A program made the translations under genes and the position numbers. From Echinarachnius parma (taxonomy: Eukaryota; Echinodermata; Echinoidea; Clypeasteroida; Echinarachniidae): DNA of 64,000 bases. Positions 1 through 10,155 of this stretch are shown here, piece by piece (the first letter of the stretch is position 1; every line of letters starts with the position of its first letter). The stretch covers positions 248,001 through 312,000 of the forward strand of contig JBAMJV010008056.1 of assembly GCA_037951105.1 (NCBI GenBank). Direction: 5' to 3'. The notes under the pieces are model-generated. The model made no database searches, was not told where the DNA came from, and worked only from the letters and a program-made list of their open reading frames with translations.

Positions 1-635
1 CGAAATATCCAGGAGCTAGGGCATAATTGATAATGCAGATTACAAATCCCAGGTAATTTACAGTTCTCCATCTTTCCATTGTGTTATCACATATTATGTT
101 CAACTACAGACAACATTTTTAGTGATGATGACTTGCATCTGTTCAAATCCGCTTAGCTTCCCATCCCTTTCCTCCTAACTGCAAAAATATAACTTCAAAA
201 AACATTTCAAAAACACGTTTTAATACTGGTTGTCTTTGTCTTCTATTTTGTATTACTATTTATAGTGGTAATAAAGCTGGAACAGTCTCGGGTGACTTGT
301 TTTTGTTTGTTTTTTATTTGTTATTTTGCTTATTTTTGCTCTTCATCCCTATCGTTCACCAGTTGAAATGACCTGGCTGGATAGGGTGACTCCCCATTCA
401 AATGTAAATCATGACTGGTGTGGTGCATGCGTGATACTGAAATTGAAATTACTTAAAATGATAAAGTCATTTCTTATTGTTTTGCAAATGATTATAAATG
501 GCAGTCATTTTCATTAAGGTTACAATTAAAATATTATTCACCAATATGACTGAAAAAAGGAAAGTTATTTTCAAATAAATATTTAATATTTGTTTTATCT
601 TATCAATGTATTATTGTTTTGTTTTATATATACAG
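1..635. other. AT-rich non-coding stretch
   Basis: No open frame with coding character and no recognisable repeat. The last 45 bases are pyrimidine-rich and end in an AG that could serve as the splice acceptor of the candidate exon that follows. Confidence 0.4.
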
Positions 636-729
636 GTATTTTCAACCTGTACCAGAGTCTGGCCCTTATATAATCTGGATCTGCACTGAAAACCTTGACG
701 GAAACTGTTCAAGTGAGACAGAAGGCTGA
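636..729 (+). CDS. Candidate terminal coding exon (speculative)
   Basis: A T-rich tract ending in TATATACAG at 627-635 looks like a splice acceptor. Read in phase 1, the following bases give 30 sense codons rich in Pro, Glu, Thr and Cys, including VPESGPYIIW and NLDGNCSSETEG, and then a TGA at 727-729. I do not recognise the peptide and no upstream exon lies in the window. It could be the last exon of a gene entering from the left, or a chance open frame in AT-rich DNA. The evidence is the acceptor plus a reasonable amino-acid mix, nothing more. Confidence 0.2.
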
Positions 730-1077
730 AAATCAGTACGAAATATATAGTTAATTATATGGTTTATTTCTTTAAGAAATCAAGAATTTAGTTTGTTTGG
801 GTATTTTGTTTTCCTTCACAATTTGATAGGGAGGGGAACGATCGAGTCATGTGTGTAGCTAGTCATTAATCTTGTTCATTCTTTACAATCATCATTTATG
901 AAACAAAATTAATTGCTGTATCTGTTTGTATTTGTTCATGTTGCAATATATATATATATCAATTTAAAAACTACTAACTTTTACCAGAGCAAGTTATAGA
1001 ATAATTGTATACAATATTATATATCATTATTCAATGTAAATGTAAAATATATTATATGCAATTCAATTGTAATTGAA

Positions 1078-1372
1078 ACAACAATGTAAATGAAAATGAG
1101 CAAAGAAAAATAGGCCGGGAACTGAACCAGATACCTCCCGATTGCTAGACCTGTGCTCAACCATCGAATTGCGAAGACCCTTAAAATATGGGACGTTCCC
1201 AGCTTCTAGTTATTCAAGCAATGAGAAGGGTTTCATAAGAAACGTCCACAGTTCAAGGGCCTTTGTGGCTCAATGGTTGAGCACTGGTCAATCAAGCAAT
1301 CCGGGGGTCTAGGTTTGATTCCCGGCATTTTTTCTTTGCTCATGTTTATTGATTTACATTATTTCTGGTCAG
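1078..1372. repeat. Foldback element with two opposed tRNA-like arms
   Basis: The right arm (about 1258-1335, + strand) carries an A-box-like TGGCTCAATGGTTGAGC and a B-box-like GGTTTGATTCCCGGC. The left arm (about 1108-1180) carries the same elements on the - strand, with B-box-like GGTTCAGTTCCCGGC. Beyond these the arms keep pairing through AGCAAAGAAAAA on the left and TTTTTTCTTTGCT on the right. The anticodon region and acceptor stem do not fold convincingly, so this is not a functional tRNA. I read it as a head-to-head pair of tRNA-derived SINE heads or a foldback that captured one. Confidence 0.5.
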
Positions 1373-2021
1373 TTTCCTTTTTGTTTGAATTTGAAATAAC
1401 AATGTATTAATTCTTTGTTTATGACAGAAATACATGCAGCATATCTGTATCATAGTACAATACCAACATATGACTTGTCAACATTTTAGGCAATTATCTG
1501 AATGTTTCTTTATCAAGCTTATTCTGATTGTTCTAGTTAAAAATGTCAACTTTCTGAAATAGAGGTACACGATTATGGGTTCTTAACTGTGACTGATAAT
1601 GATCATATTTCAAATGAATCTTGTATTTATCATATAGCAATGCAGCTGTTAATTTTTACCATTATGATAAAATAAAAGTAATACATTCATGACATTTTCA
1701 GATGTTGTAATTGCAGCTGAATTTGAAATTCACTATTTGTATTGTTCTATGATAAAAATCCATTCAGCTTATAAATCTTGATAGTACATTATATAAATAG
1801 TTTCAGTTTCATGCAGTTAATTATTATCATTCAATTAACTTAGTGTTTATGTTATAATGTGTATTTAAATAAAATCACCTTTCTGATTTGGAGCCAAGTT
1901 AAATACAATATTGCATTCAAATTACATTTATTTAACTGTGAATAATTATGGTTGTATATTAAGAGATAAGATTGTACGTTGCATTTCAATTTCTCTATTT
2001 ATTCTACAGCTGTGTTACATT
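1373..2021. other. AT-rich non-coding stretch
   Basis: No coding signal, tRNA or inverted repeat that I can support. A short open frame beginning near 1911 has no domain character and runs into the foldback to its right. Confidence 0.35.
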
Positions 2022-2213
2022 ATACAGTTGTTAACTGGTGGAGGAAAGAAAAGCACGGAATGTTCCATTCCGGGGGATTTTAAATGCTATTGAGGGAAGA
2101 GTAAATAAGTCCTGAGACGTATTCGAGGGACTTATTTTCTCAACGAAATAGCATGTTAAATCCAGAGGGGAACATTCGATGATTTTCACAACAGCAAAGT
2201 TAACAACTGTTTT
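2022..2213. repeat. Small foldback (hairpin) element
   Basis: The outer arms ACAGTTGTTAACT and AGTTAACAACTGT face each other. The inner arms pair across about 45 bases: left includes TTTTAAATGCTATT and AATAAGTCC, right includes GGACTTATTTT and AATAGCATGTTAAA. The whole block is about 190 bp and is probably a hairpin MITE. I cannot fix a target-site duplication. Confidence 0.5.
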
Positions 2214-2506
2214 ATCATCTGAATTGGCCAGTTAACAGTGCTATGTAACAGTTACAAATTGTACATGGCAGTTGATGCACTGTATTTTACTAAGTCAGGT
2301 GATAAATATGACAGGTGGCAGGAATTTATTTGACTTTTATGATAAAACAATGAGAACAAGCTAAAATTATTAGATGGAAATCTAATGAAAGATTAAAATA
2401 ACATAACTTAACATAGAAAACAAGCGGGTTCAGTAGCGGGTAAGAATGTGTGTATGTGTGACTGAGATTATATTTGTGTGTCTGTGTGTTAGTGTTTGCG
2501 TTGGTG

Positions 2507-2700
2507 AATTATTATTATTATTATTATTTATTTGACAAATAAAACATACACAAACAATTATCATACATAGTATAACGAAACGGTCACAGGAATGCCAGGG
2601 AAAGAAAAAGATTAACTTAATGACTATAGTTAGACAATAATTAAATTAAATGTGATACTATAATTGTATTTGTAGGTCCTTTATAAGGTAATCCAATTAC
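2507..2700 (-). mobile_element. LINE 3'-end fragment with (ATT)n tail
   Basis: An (ATT)n run at about 2507-2528 is followed by TTATTTGACAAATAAAACA and an AT-rich segment. This is the arrangement expected of a 5'-truncated LINE lying on the - strand, and it resembles the tails at 12411 and 31197. There is no reverse transcriptase frame. The left boundary is the simple repeat; the right boundary is unclear. Confidence 0.35.
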
Positions 2701-2829
2701 TTCGATTAACATGGATTTTCGTATCAAGAGCCATATTGTTAAATATCCATGAGAAGCATTTCCGATTAGTTTCTAACATTTATTAACGTAACAAATCGTC
2801 AAAACTCCTATTTCCACAATAATTTCACA

Positions 2830-3330
2830 TAATGTGCCACATAGACCTATGTATTAAGAGCACATTACCGAACGCTCGCTTAACACGCGCGCCTATGGAA
2901 GACGCCCTTCTGTGACAGCGCGCATCGCGCTTGTTTGCTCCCGGCAGAAGGGCGCTAGGCGCGTACGGCCCTTCTGCAGGGAAGACGATTGCGCACGGGC
3001 GGTCCCGGCAGAAAGATTCTAGCAGTTAAACGCTCGTAACTTAAAAAGTATTTAAAATTCGGTTTTACAATTTGGTATCGTGACAGATCTTTATATTTCG
3101 TAAATTATATCCAAATTTAAGTAATGCAAACTAAGGAGTTCAGTTTTGGTAGGCATTCAAAACTTTAAAACGCGATTATCTCGAAAACGTTTTTTTCGCG
3201 CGCGCACCGGCTAGCGCCCTTATGCAGGGCATGCGACGAAATATGCATGACTTGGATTTCTATGAAAAAGTAGTGAGCAGGAACAACGATATTTCAAATC
3301 GCATAAACTAAGAGAAATTAAGTGTTTCAT
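2830..3330. other. GC-rich island in AT-rich flank
   Basis: A stretch rich in GCGCGC, GCGCC and CCCTTCTGC words stands out against the AT-rich surroundings. CCCTTCTG and its complement CAGAAGGG recur several times, so it can form local hairpins (for example GCAGAAGGGCG near 2944 against CGCCCTTCTG near 2903). No open frame. Probably repeat DNA, or the outer part of the composite palindrome to its right. Confidence 0.3.
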
Positions 3331-3552
3331 GAAGAGAAAGGCGTCGATACAACGCCTTATATTCCAAAGTTTATGTTATTATTTGTTTCGCTTCAATCTG
3401 ACGTAGATAAAAGGGTGAAATTTAAGGTTAAAATATGATAATAAAACAAGAATTGAATGATTCATGTTTACCTTATAACATAATGGATCAAATGTGCTTG
3501 CGTCTCGGTAATTTTTACATCATTGGAAAGAGAAAAGTACAGGCAATTCATA

Positions 3553-3932
3553 CGTCTAGCACTGGCTCGGCACTGGATAAATCCACTGCCGAGCCAGTGC
3601 TAGACGAAAAAGCCGACCATTCATACTCGGCATCAACAGTGGATAACTGACGCGCAAGTATAAATACAACAGTGGATCGAAAAGCTGTCTAGGACATGAC
3701 TGGGCATGCGCACTAGTACACTTCTATTGTGACGTAACGATGACTTGCAAATTCTGAACGCGCAATACCGTAATGCGCATGCGCAACCTTGTGCTAGACG
3801 AGGTGTCTAGCATCAACAGTGGATCAACAGTGGATCAAAGTTATGCCAGGCTGAGCACAGACTGATGCTAGACATTCCATTCATATCTGCGTCTAGCAGT
3901 GGATTTATCCAGTGCTGAGCCAGTGCTAGACG
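3553..3932. mobile_element. 380-bp MITE, TA target duplication
   Basis: The ends CGTCTAGCACTGGCTCGG and CTGAGCCAGTGCTAGACG are inverted repeats flanked by TA on both sides (3551-3552 and 3933-3934). At the left end the terminus is immediately repeated in inverted form, making a near-perfect hairpin of about 54 bp at 3552-3606. The interior contains CAACAGTGGAT repeats. TA duplication and TIR style fit a Tc1/mariner-type non-autonomous element, but that placement is inferred from the TA alone. Confidence 0.6.
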
Positions 3933-3974
3933 TATTGCCTGTTATTGGCTCAGATACTTCACCATTCATATATT

Positions 3975-4295
3975 CATTCATTTTTTTGAATAGTCAGGAG
4001 CTAGCAAAATATCACAAGATGTTAAAAAATTACTGCGAATTTACAAATTCCAGCTCTGTGATTGGCTTATTCAACATTACGCGAGACTTGTGGGCTATTC
4101 AACCAAGACCGCATGGTGACAAAGCGGGCAATGTCAGGTGCGAATGACTGTTGCTATGGGCCCGTTACCTCAGCAACAGTGGTCAGTAGTTGAATGAGCC
4201 AATCACAGAGCTGGAATTTCGGAAATCACAGTTATTTTTTGATCCCGTGTGATATTTTGCTAGCTCCTGACTATTCTAGAAGGTTAATGAATATG
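3975..4295. repeat. Foldback, about 310 bp, inside the composite palindrome
   Basis: The left arm starts GAATAGTCAGGAGCTAGC and the right arm ends GCTAGCTCCTGACTATTC. Inner segments also pair (CCAGCTCTGTGATTGGCT near 4050 against AGCCAATCACAGAGCTGG near 4197). It is probably a hairpin MITE inserted within the older outer palindrome. Confidence 0.6.
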
Positions 4296-4510
4296 CGAAT
4301 CATTTCTCATCAAAAACGAGACTTTACCCTTTCCAATGATGTAAAATTTACCGAGACGCAAGCAATTATAATAAGTTAGTTTACGATATAAATGTGCTGA
4401 ACATTTTTGCTTTTCGTATCCTCTATTCAACCTTAGAATTCACCCTTTTATCTGTGACAGATTGATATGAAATAAATATTAATATGAACTTTGGAATGTT
4501 ATTCATTCAA

Positions 4511-6229
4511 TGAACACTTTTCTTTCTATAGAATATTCGATTTATCCTAGTTATTTCGATTTAAAACATCGGCGTTTTAGCTCAGTATGTAGGAAAATGA
4601 CACGTACAGGTCGGTCAATTAATTATAAATTCTTCGATTCTGCCTCATTATCTCGGCGAGTGCATTCAAGCTGAATACGCGCTCTGTGCCAGGACTATTG
4701 CGCTAAGGGGGCCAGTGTCACAAACAGAACATAGTGCAGTGATGGTTCTATGATCAATGGTTTGTTTTCCTTTTGTTTTCCTTAATACTTAAGTTTAATT
4801 GAAATCATTTATTTGTGCGATGATTATAATCATGCGAATGATATAGAGCAAACAGAAGGGATATCAAACAAATATACCAACCTTTTAGTTCAAAAGTATA
4901 GTGGAAATTATATATCTTCGGAGGGACTGGCATAGTTACTATTTTTGTCCTAAATATAAATTTTTCTTTCGGTAATATTTGTCTTACACGTAACAGGATG
5001 GTTCATAATAATATGATAATTTATGCAGCAATCACAATTGTCTGGTTTGTTTAGTGTTCCTTTTCTTTTCAGAGTTTGCAAACAAAGCCACCGCAACTAT
5101 TTGCATGCGTTATGTAAATACATTTTTTGAACTGCATAGTCTCACTGCCTACTTATCTATTTATACATATCGACAAAATAGCATGCATTGCAATGTATCG
5201 GTAGTGATCATTATCATCCACCCAGCCTAGAAAACTGCAATTTATCTTCATCAACTTTTCACAATGCGTATCTTGACTGATGTCCAATCGTTTACATAAG
5301 GCTGCAATATTCGTTGGATGTTTTGGTTTCATCGCCAGAGATTGTAAGTATGTTTGCAAAGTTTCTATAATAAATTACCACTGTTGAAGTTATTATCCTT
5401 TTCCTTTTCATGATGTTTCTAGCATTAGAATGTAATTCATTATGTTGATTTACTCACCAACAATCACAAGTACACACAAACAAAAAGCGATCAATAAATC
5501 AAGAAACTCGCATTGGAACACAGCTTAAAGCATTTTGATATATTGAGGTATTTTTAAAATAGCTATAAATGACTGTTTTTGTTGGAATGGTAAACGTAAA
5601 ATATCAATAAGCTCATGGTGTGATGGGGAGAGGGGGGGGGGGGGGGGGGGGAAAGCCATCCCATCATCCTCACTACCTAGTCCGGTGACTTATGTAATTT
5701 TGTGAAAATTTCATATACATTTTGGGAAACAAGCCTAAATCGACGTATTTTTTATATGCTTGTTTACATTTTTTCATTTTAGCCCAAAAGTGAGATTTTA
5801 GCCAAAAACTATACCGCTTCGAAGAGGCAGAAAAATGCTCGTCTGACAACTTCCGGTCATGAAAGATGGCATGAAATGACGCGGTGAGTACACTTTAATA
5901 CATTTTATTAACTTGAAAACGCATAATATATGTTTAGGTCATATTATTTAACGGAACTGTTCAATTTCCGTAGGAAAGGAGTATGAAAAACACAAATAAA
6001 AACGTGCAGTAAATGCAAGTAATTTACGTTTGTGATAATACCCACGAAATGAAGGAAATACAACAACAGAACTTCAAAAATATTAATTAACTGCATGTAC
6101 TGGAAACTTTATATTTTATGTTGTACATAATGCTCAAATTAAGACAGTGCAGTAAATCATGTAAAACTTATAATTTATCAAAATTAAAAGAAGCCATGAA
6201 TTTGAAATTGAAAACGATCAATAAACTAG
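4511..6229. other. Non-coding interval with dispersed repeats
   Basis: No supported gene. Contents: a dispersed repeat at about 5150-5430 that recurs at about 26640-26950 and more weakly at 42420-42610 and 43180-43370 (shared words TTGGATGTTTTGGTTTCAT and AGATTGTAAGTATGTTTGC); a G20 run at 5632-5651; and at 5695-5750 a segment (TTTCATATACATTTTGGGAA) that recurs in inverted orientation near 15555 and 25885. Confidence 0.45.
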
Positions 6230-6815
6230 AGTCTAGACTTATTATTTGTCGACCTAGATCGACAAATCGATAGCCTCTTTGACATTATGTATTGTATTTT
6301 TCTCTGTCGGCATTGTAATGCCGACAGAGAAAAATACTATATATAATTTGTCGATCTATTGTCGACCTAGTTCTAGTCCTAGGCTAGGACTACTACAGTA
6401 CTATAGTCTCCTACTCCTATACCGTAGACGTCTTTAGTTTTGTGTAGATTCTGTCAAGAAATTGTACAGCATACATGATGATGTATACATGTAGATGGCA
6501 GATTCGACGGTTGAGAAAATAAAAGACTAAAGAGTGAGAGAGCCCTAGGCCTAGGCCTAGGGCTAGGCTAGCCTAACCTAGATCGACAAATCTATCGGCC
6601 GCTTTCATTGCCTCTTTGACATTATTTTTGTAAATGTTCACTGTCGGCGACAGTGAAAGTTAAATAGGCCATGAAAGCGATAGATCTGTCGATCTAAGCC
6701 TAACCTACCCTAGTACTAGTACAGGCCGGCCTAACTCTATAGAGAATGCCAGTGCGAAACGCCAGCGCTTCGCCCTGGTGTTCTCTAGAGTCTAGAGTTA
6801 AGGCCGGCCTAGTCT
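6230..6815. repeat. Three adjacent hairpin elements
   Basis: First, about 6235-6385, centred on a perfect palindrome TTTTTCTCTGTCGGCATT / AATGCCGACAGAGAAAAA. Second, about 6540-6720, centred on CACTGTCGGCGACAGTG with arms CTAGATCGACAAATCTATCG and TCGATCTAAGCC. Third, about 6725-6812, with arms GGCCGGCCTAACTCTA and TAGAGTTAAGGCCGGCC. The first two share CGACAAATCGATAGCC-like arms and GCCTCTTTGACATTA, so they are copies of one family. Confidence 0.5.
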
Positions 6816-7496
6816 AGTTGCTTCTTAATCTTAGACCAGGTCCTCCCTAAGCTATGGGCTATATGTCACAGTAAATGGAGGTAAATCTGTAGAGCTAAAC
6901 AAAATCTAGTCAATAACACTAACACAAGCTTATTTAACGGAATCAATTATCTTTAAACTTTAATAATAATACTGTAAATGTTTTTTACTGTAGGCTAAAT
7001 GAAATAGCATGCGATCTCATTTCATTTCCTAATAATGATTTAATTCTGAAAACCAACTTCAAGTTACTTGCAATATTATCTGGGTATGATCTACTGGAGA
7101 TGTAGACTTATTCCTATTCAGGTTTATTTGTCAAATGAAAACAAATACCAACGTCCAACAATTAAATGATAACAAAAATAAAAAGCCACACACAAGAGCA
7201 GCAGTAAAATAAGCAATTGAATATTATGTATTACTACTACAAAAGGAGCATTGATTTAACAGGATTATTTAAGATGTGGCATAATAATTATAGCCTAAAT
7301 GTTGATTGCCCTGGGCTGTTAACTTTTATACCGTTGACCTTATCCTAATCTATTTGATTTGCATGACTGTATGTAGTGGTGTATCATATTGGTTGCACTA
7401 ACTACCAATTTTAATTAATTTATTTATAATTTATTGATTGGATATGTTTTTGTTGGGGGAGGCAAGATCTGTATATTGTGTTATTTTGTATGTTAA

Positions 7497-7920
7497 AGGG
7501 GAAGGAACTCCTAGCCTTTTGACTTACTGGATGTGATGAGAGCATTTCTAGTCACTTATTTCCTCATGAATATTCCCAATAATGAAAATAATATTTTATG
7601 GCCCACTGTCGTCTGCTTTCAATGCCAACAGGAGGCGGCCATTTCTTCAACTTCTCGCGGTGAAATGACGTGTCAGGCGGAGAACACAATAGCGGGTTAC
7701 GATATATGCTATAGTGTTCTCCGCCTGCCACGTCATTTCACCGCGAGTAGTTGAAGAAATGGCCGCCTCCTATGGGCATTGAAAGCAAACGACAGTGGTC
7801 CATAAAATACTGATTATTTTTGTAATCGGGAATATTCATGAGGAACTAAGTGACTAGCAATGATAGTAGTTATGCTCTCATCACATCCAGTAAGTCAAAA
7901 GGTTAAGGGTTAATTCCCCT
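7497..7920. mobile_element. 424-bp foldback MITE, TTAA target duplication
   Basis: The ends AGGGGAAGGAA and TTCCCCT sit between TTAA at 7493-7496 and TTAA at 7921-7924. Nearly the whole element folds on itself: left GAGGCGGCCATTTCTTCAAC and CGCGGTGAAATGACGTG pair with right CACGTCATTTCACCGCG and GTTGAAGAAATGGCCGCCTC. The 73-codon open frame across the left arm is a by-product. The TTAA target suggests piggyBac-type mobilisation, an inference from the duplication only. Confidence 0.65.
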
Positions 7921-9012
7921 TTAAGAGTAGACATTCCTATTTTGAAAATTGGATTTTGAGGGACCAAGTGCCCCTCCTCCCTTTTCCCTTGCACTACACT
8001 GCTATATCAATTTGTAAACAGATCTAGCAAAGATTATTTAATCTTCCTAGATATCATTTTGTCTTCCAGGTCACTTTGGGTCCCATAACTCACATTCCCG
8101 GGGGGGGGGGGGGGGGGGGGGGGTCTGCCCTCATAGAAAGGGGGTATTCGAGTAATTCATCTTTTTGAGACCCTAACGAGTAATTCATCAACCTAAAAAA
8201 GATACCCTTTTTCCTGATTTTGGGTGATTTTGAGACCCTATTCGAGATACTCGAGTATCTCCCCTGATCGTAAAAAACCACCCTAATTACTTATTTTCTT
8301 GGTCACGCATGATACCCCCCTTTCAATGAGGACATACCCCCTCCCCCCGGCCTCCCATTATACTTCAAAAAGGCTATCCATAACGGAAGTTGTCATCCAA
8401 ATGCATGGCAAGGCATTAGTTTTTTGTATTATTTAATTGTGTTGATTAAGTTTGTAAAATACCTTCCCTTTACTTGTTTGTTTTATTGTATCGGGGGCTG
8501 CACTGTACCGCTGGATACAAATTAAAATTATGGGCAACAAAATGTATTTATATGTGATGCAAAGTTCCTATACATTATTTTGTCATCCAGGTCACTTTGG
8601 GTCCCATTGGACTTCCAAACGACTCACCATTCTGGAAGTTTCATCACAAGGCATGGCTGGACATGTGATTGAGTAACTATGATGGTAAGTGATTAGTAGG
8701 AAATTCCTCTGTAATGCCAAATTTACCAATAAATGTGACATTCAATTCAATTCAACATCTAATTTAAACATATTTACTGGCATTAATGCTCTAAAATGGA
8801 TGAAAAGACTATATCATTTTACATGGTGGATTTTATTTTAGCCGTTTTGGGTTCAGTGCTTCACATTTCTAGAATGCCCAAGTGTAATTCCCTAATCAAT
8901 TGCCCAGACCTGGAGTGAACAAAGCACCAATTCAGAATCAGGCTTATTGAAAAGATTGATTGGATATGTATAAACCAATCTCATATGGGAACCTGGTGGG
9001 TCCAAGGAATGA
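7921..9012. other. Non-coding interval
   Basis: Contains a G24 run (8100-8123) flanked by a low-complexity segment with CATACCCCC words, and a direct repeat: CCAGGTCACTTTGGGTCCCA occurs near 8070 and again near 8589. Open frames across the G run are homopolymer artefacts. No gene. Confidence 0.4.
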
Positions 9013-9366
9013 CTGTAAAGTGTCAACTCCACGAAAATTACTTGGAGCTTCCCCCTTCTCTTCTACCGTGTTGTTTAGTTTATGGTAAGAGAATAATACA
9101 ATATGGTTAGATTTTTCAAATGCCCCTTTAGAATGACGATATGTATCATTCAGCTCAAGAGCGTTAATGAACGGTCATAAACCTCATAAGCGTCGTACAG
9201 TAATTTGTTGTAAAAGCTGACGCATATTTTCGTTTTCTTTAAACCAGGAAAGCAGAGTTCTTTTTGAATGAAACTTTCACACATCATTCGGACATATCTT
9301 GCAATGATTTAGGTACAGAATTGAAGTCTCAAATGTACCTTTGGGCAATATCTGACACTTTACAGG
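9013..9366. mobile_element. MITE with CTGTAAAGTGTC termini (copy 1)
   Basis: The ends CTGTAAAGTGTC and GACACTTTACAGG are inverted. The interior matches the longer copy at 28028-28558 (shared CACGAAAATTACTTGGAGC and TCTTCTACCGTGTTGTTTAG). The left flank has lost a clear TA; the second copy keeps TA on both sides. Confidence 0.6.
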
Positions 9367-9430
9367 TTTACCTTTAACTTTAGGGGAAACACAACCATAG
9401 GTATATGGAATCAGTTAATAATACAAACTT

Positions 9431-10155
9431 AAAGGTATGGTGACAAGAAAACTGCCTCAAAATTGGGTTTTACTGTATCTAAGGTAGATTTTCATGAAGA
9501 TTACTAATACAAACATATTTTCCTCGTGGGAAAACCCGGTAAAATAAAAAAATCAACTTGTAAATTCACTTTCGGAACCCCCGTAAAAAAACTGAGTCCC
9601 GAGCGAACAAAAAATGACGTCATCTTTGTGACGTCACCTGCAGGCAATCGCAGTTTAGCTCGGTCATAGACGTACACGCTGAGTGCAATACTCACGTTGA
9701 CACAGATATATTATTTCCATTTGTTTCAATATTTGCAAACATTTGTTCAGGTTTATATCGTGGACGATATACACTCAGATGTGTAGCTGCATCCTGCTAC
9801 AATTCATTTCTTAGCAATTCTTAAGCATTTTCAGTAAAACCTCAATTTACAAGCAAAAACGAGTTTGTTTTACAAGCAAGTCATAGGCTCTGCATGTTAA
9901 CAATGCACATTCCTCCGCGTTGCGGTCTGCATGTGATGTCATGAATCGGGTGACACGTGCGCACATTTCCGCTCTGCTATAAATGACTTTTTTTAGGAGC
10001 ATGGAACGCCGATGCGTAATAAAGCAAAAAAGTTGCATGAAATTTATCTTTTTTTCCCAAATTAAGGATTTCTTTGAAAAAAAGAGTGTGGTATATCAAT
10101 AAAGGCACATATTTAAAGCTATAAACCTGAATCAAAGCCGGGATTACACCCCTCC
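9431..10155. mobile_element. Possible TTAA-type element
   Basis: TTAA precedes AGGTATGGTGAC at the left and follows CACCCCTCC at the right, giving ends that resemble the AGGG...CCCT family in this window, though only about 8 of 11 terminal bases match. The interior holds two TGACGTCA-type words near 9615-9640. The assignment is tentative. Confidence 0.25.

Larger units (their letters stand above)
3330..4510. repeat. Composite palindrome (nested foldbacks)
   Basis: The outer arms at about 3330-3540 and 4310-4510 are reverse complements: left contains ACTTTGGAATATAAG-like, TTGCGTCTCGGTAA and TACATCATTGGAAAG in opposite sense to the right arm's CTTTCCAATGATGTA, TTACCGAGACGCAA and CACCCTTTTATCTG. 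Inside lie a 380-bp MITE (3553-3932) and a second foldback (3975-4295), so the outer palindrome has been invaded at least once. No gene is present; the short open frames here are by-products. Confidence 0.6.

Noticed and set aside
4570..4640. Possible tRNA (TTAGCTCAGTATGTAGG)
   Set aside because: An A-box-like word without a B box or foldable arms.
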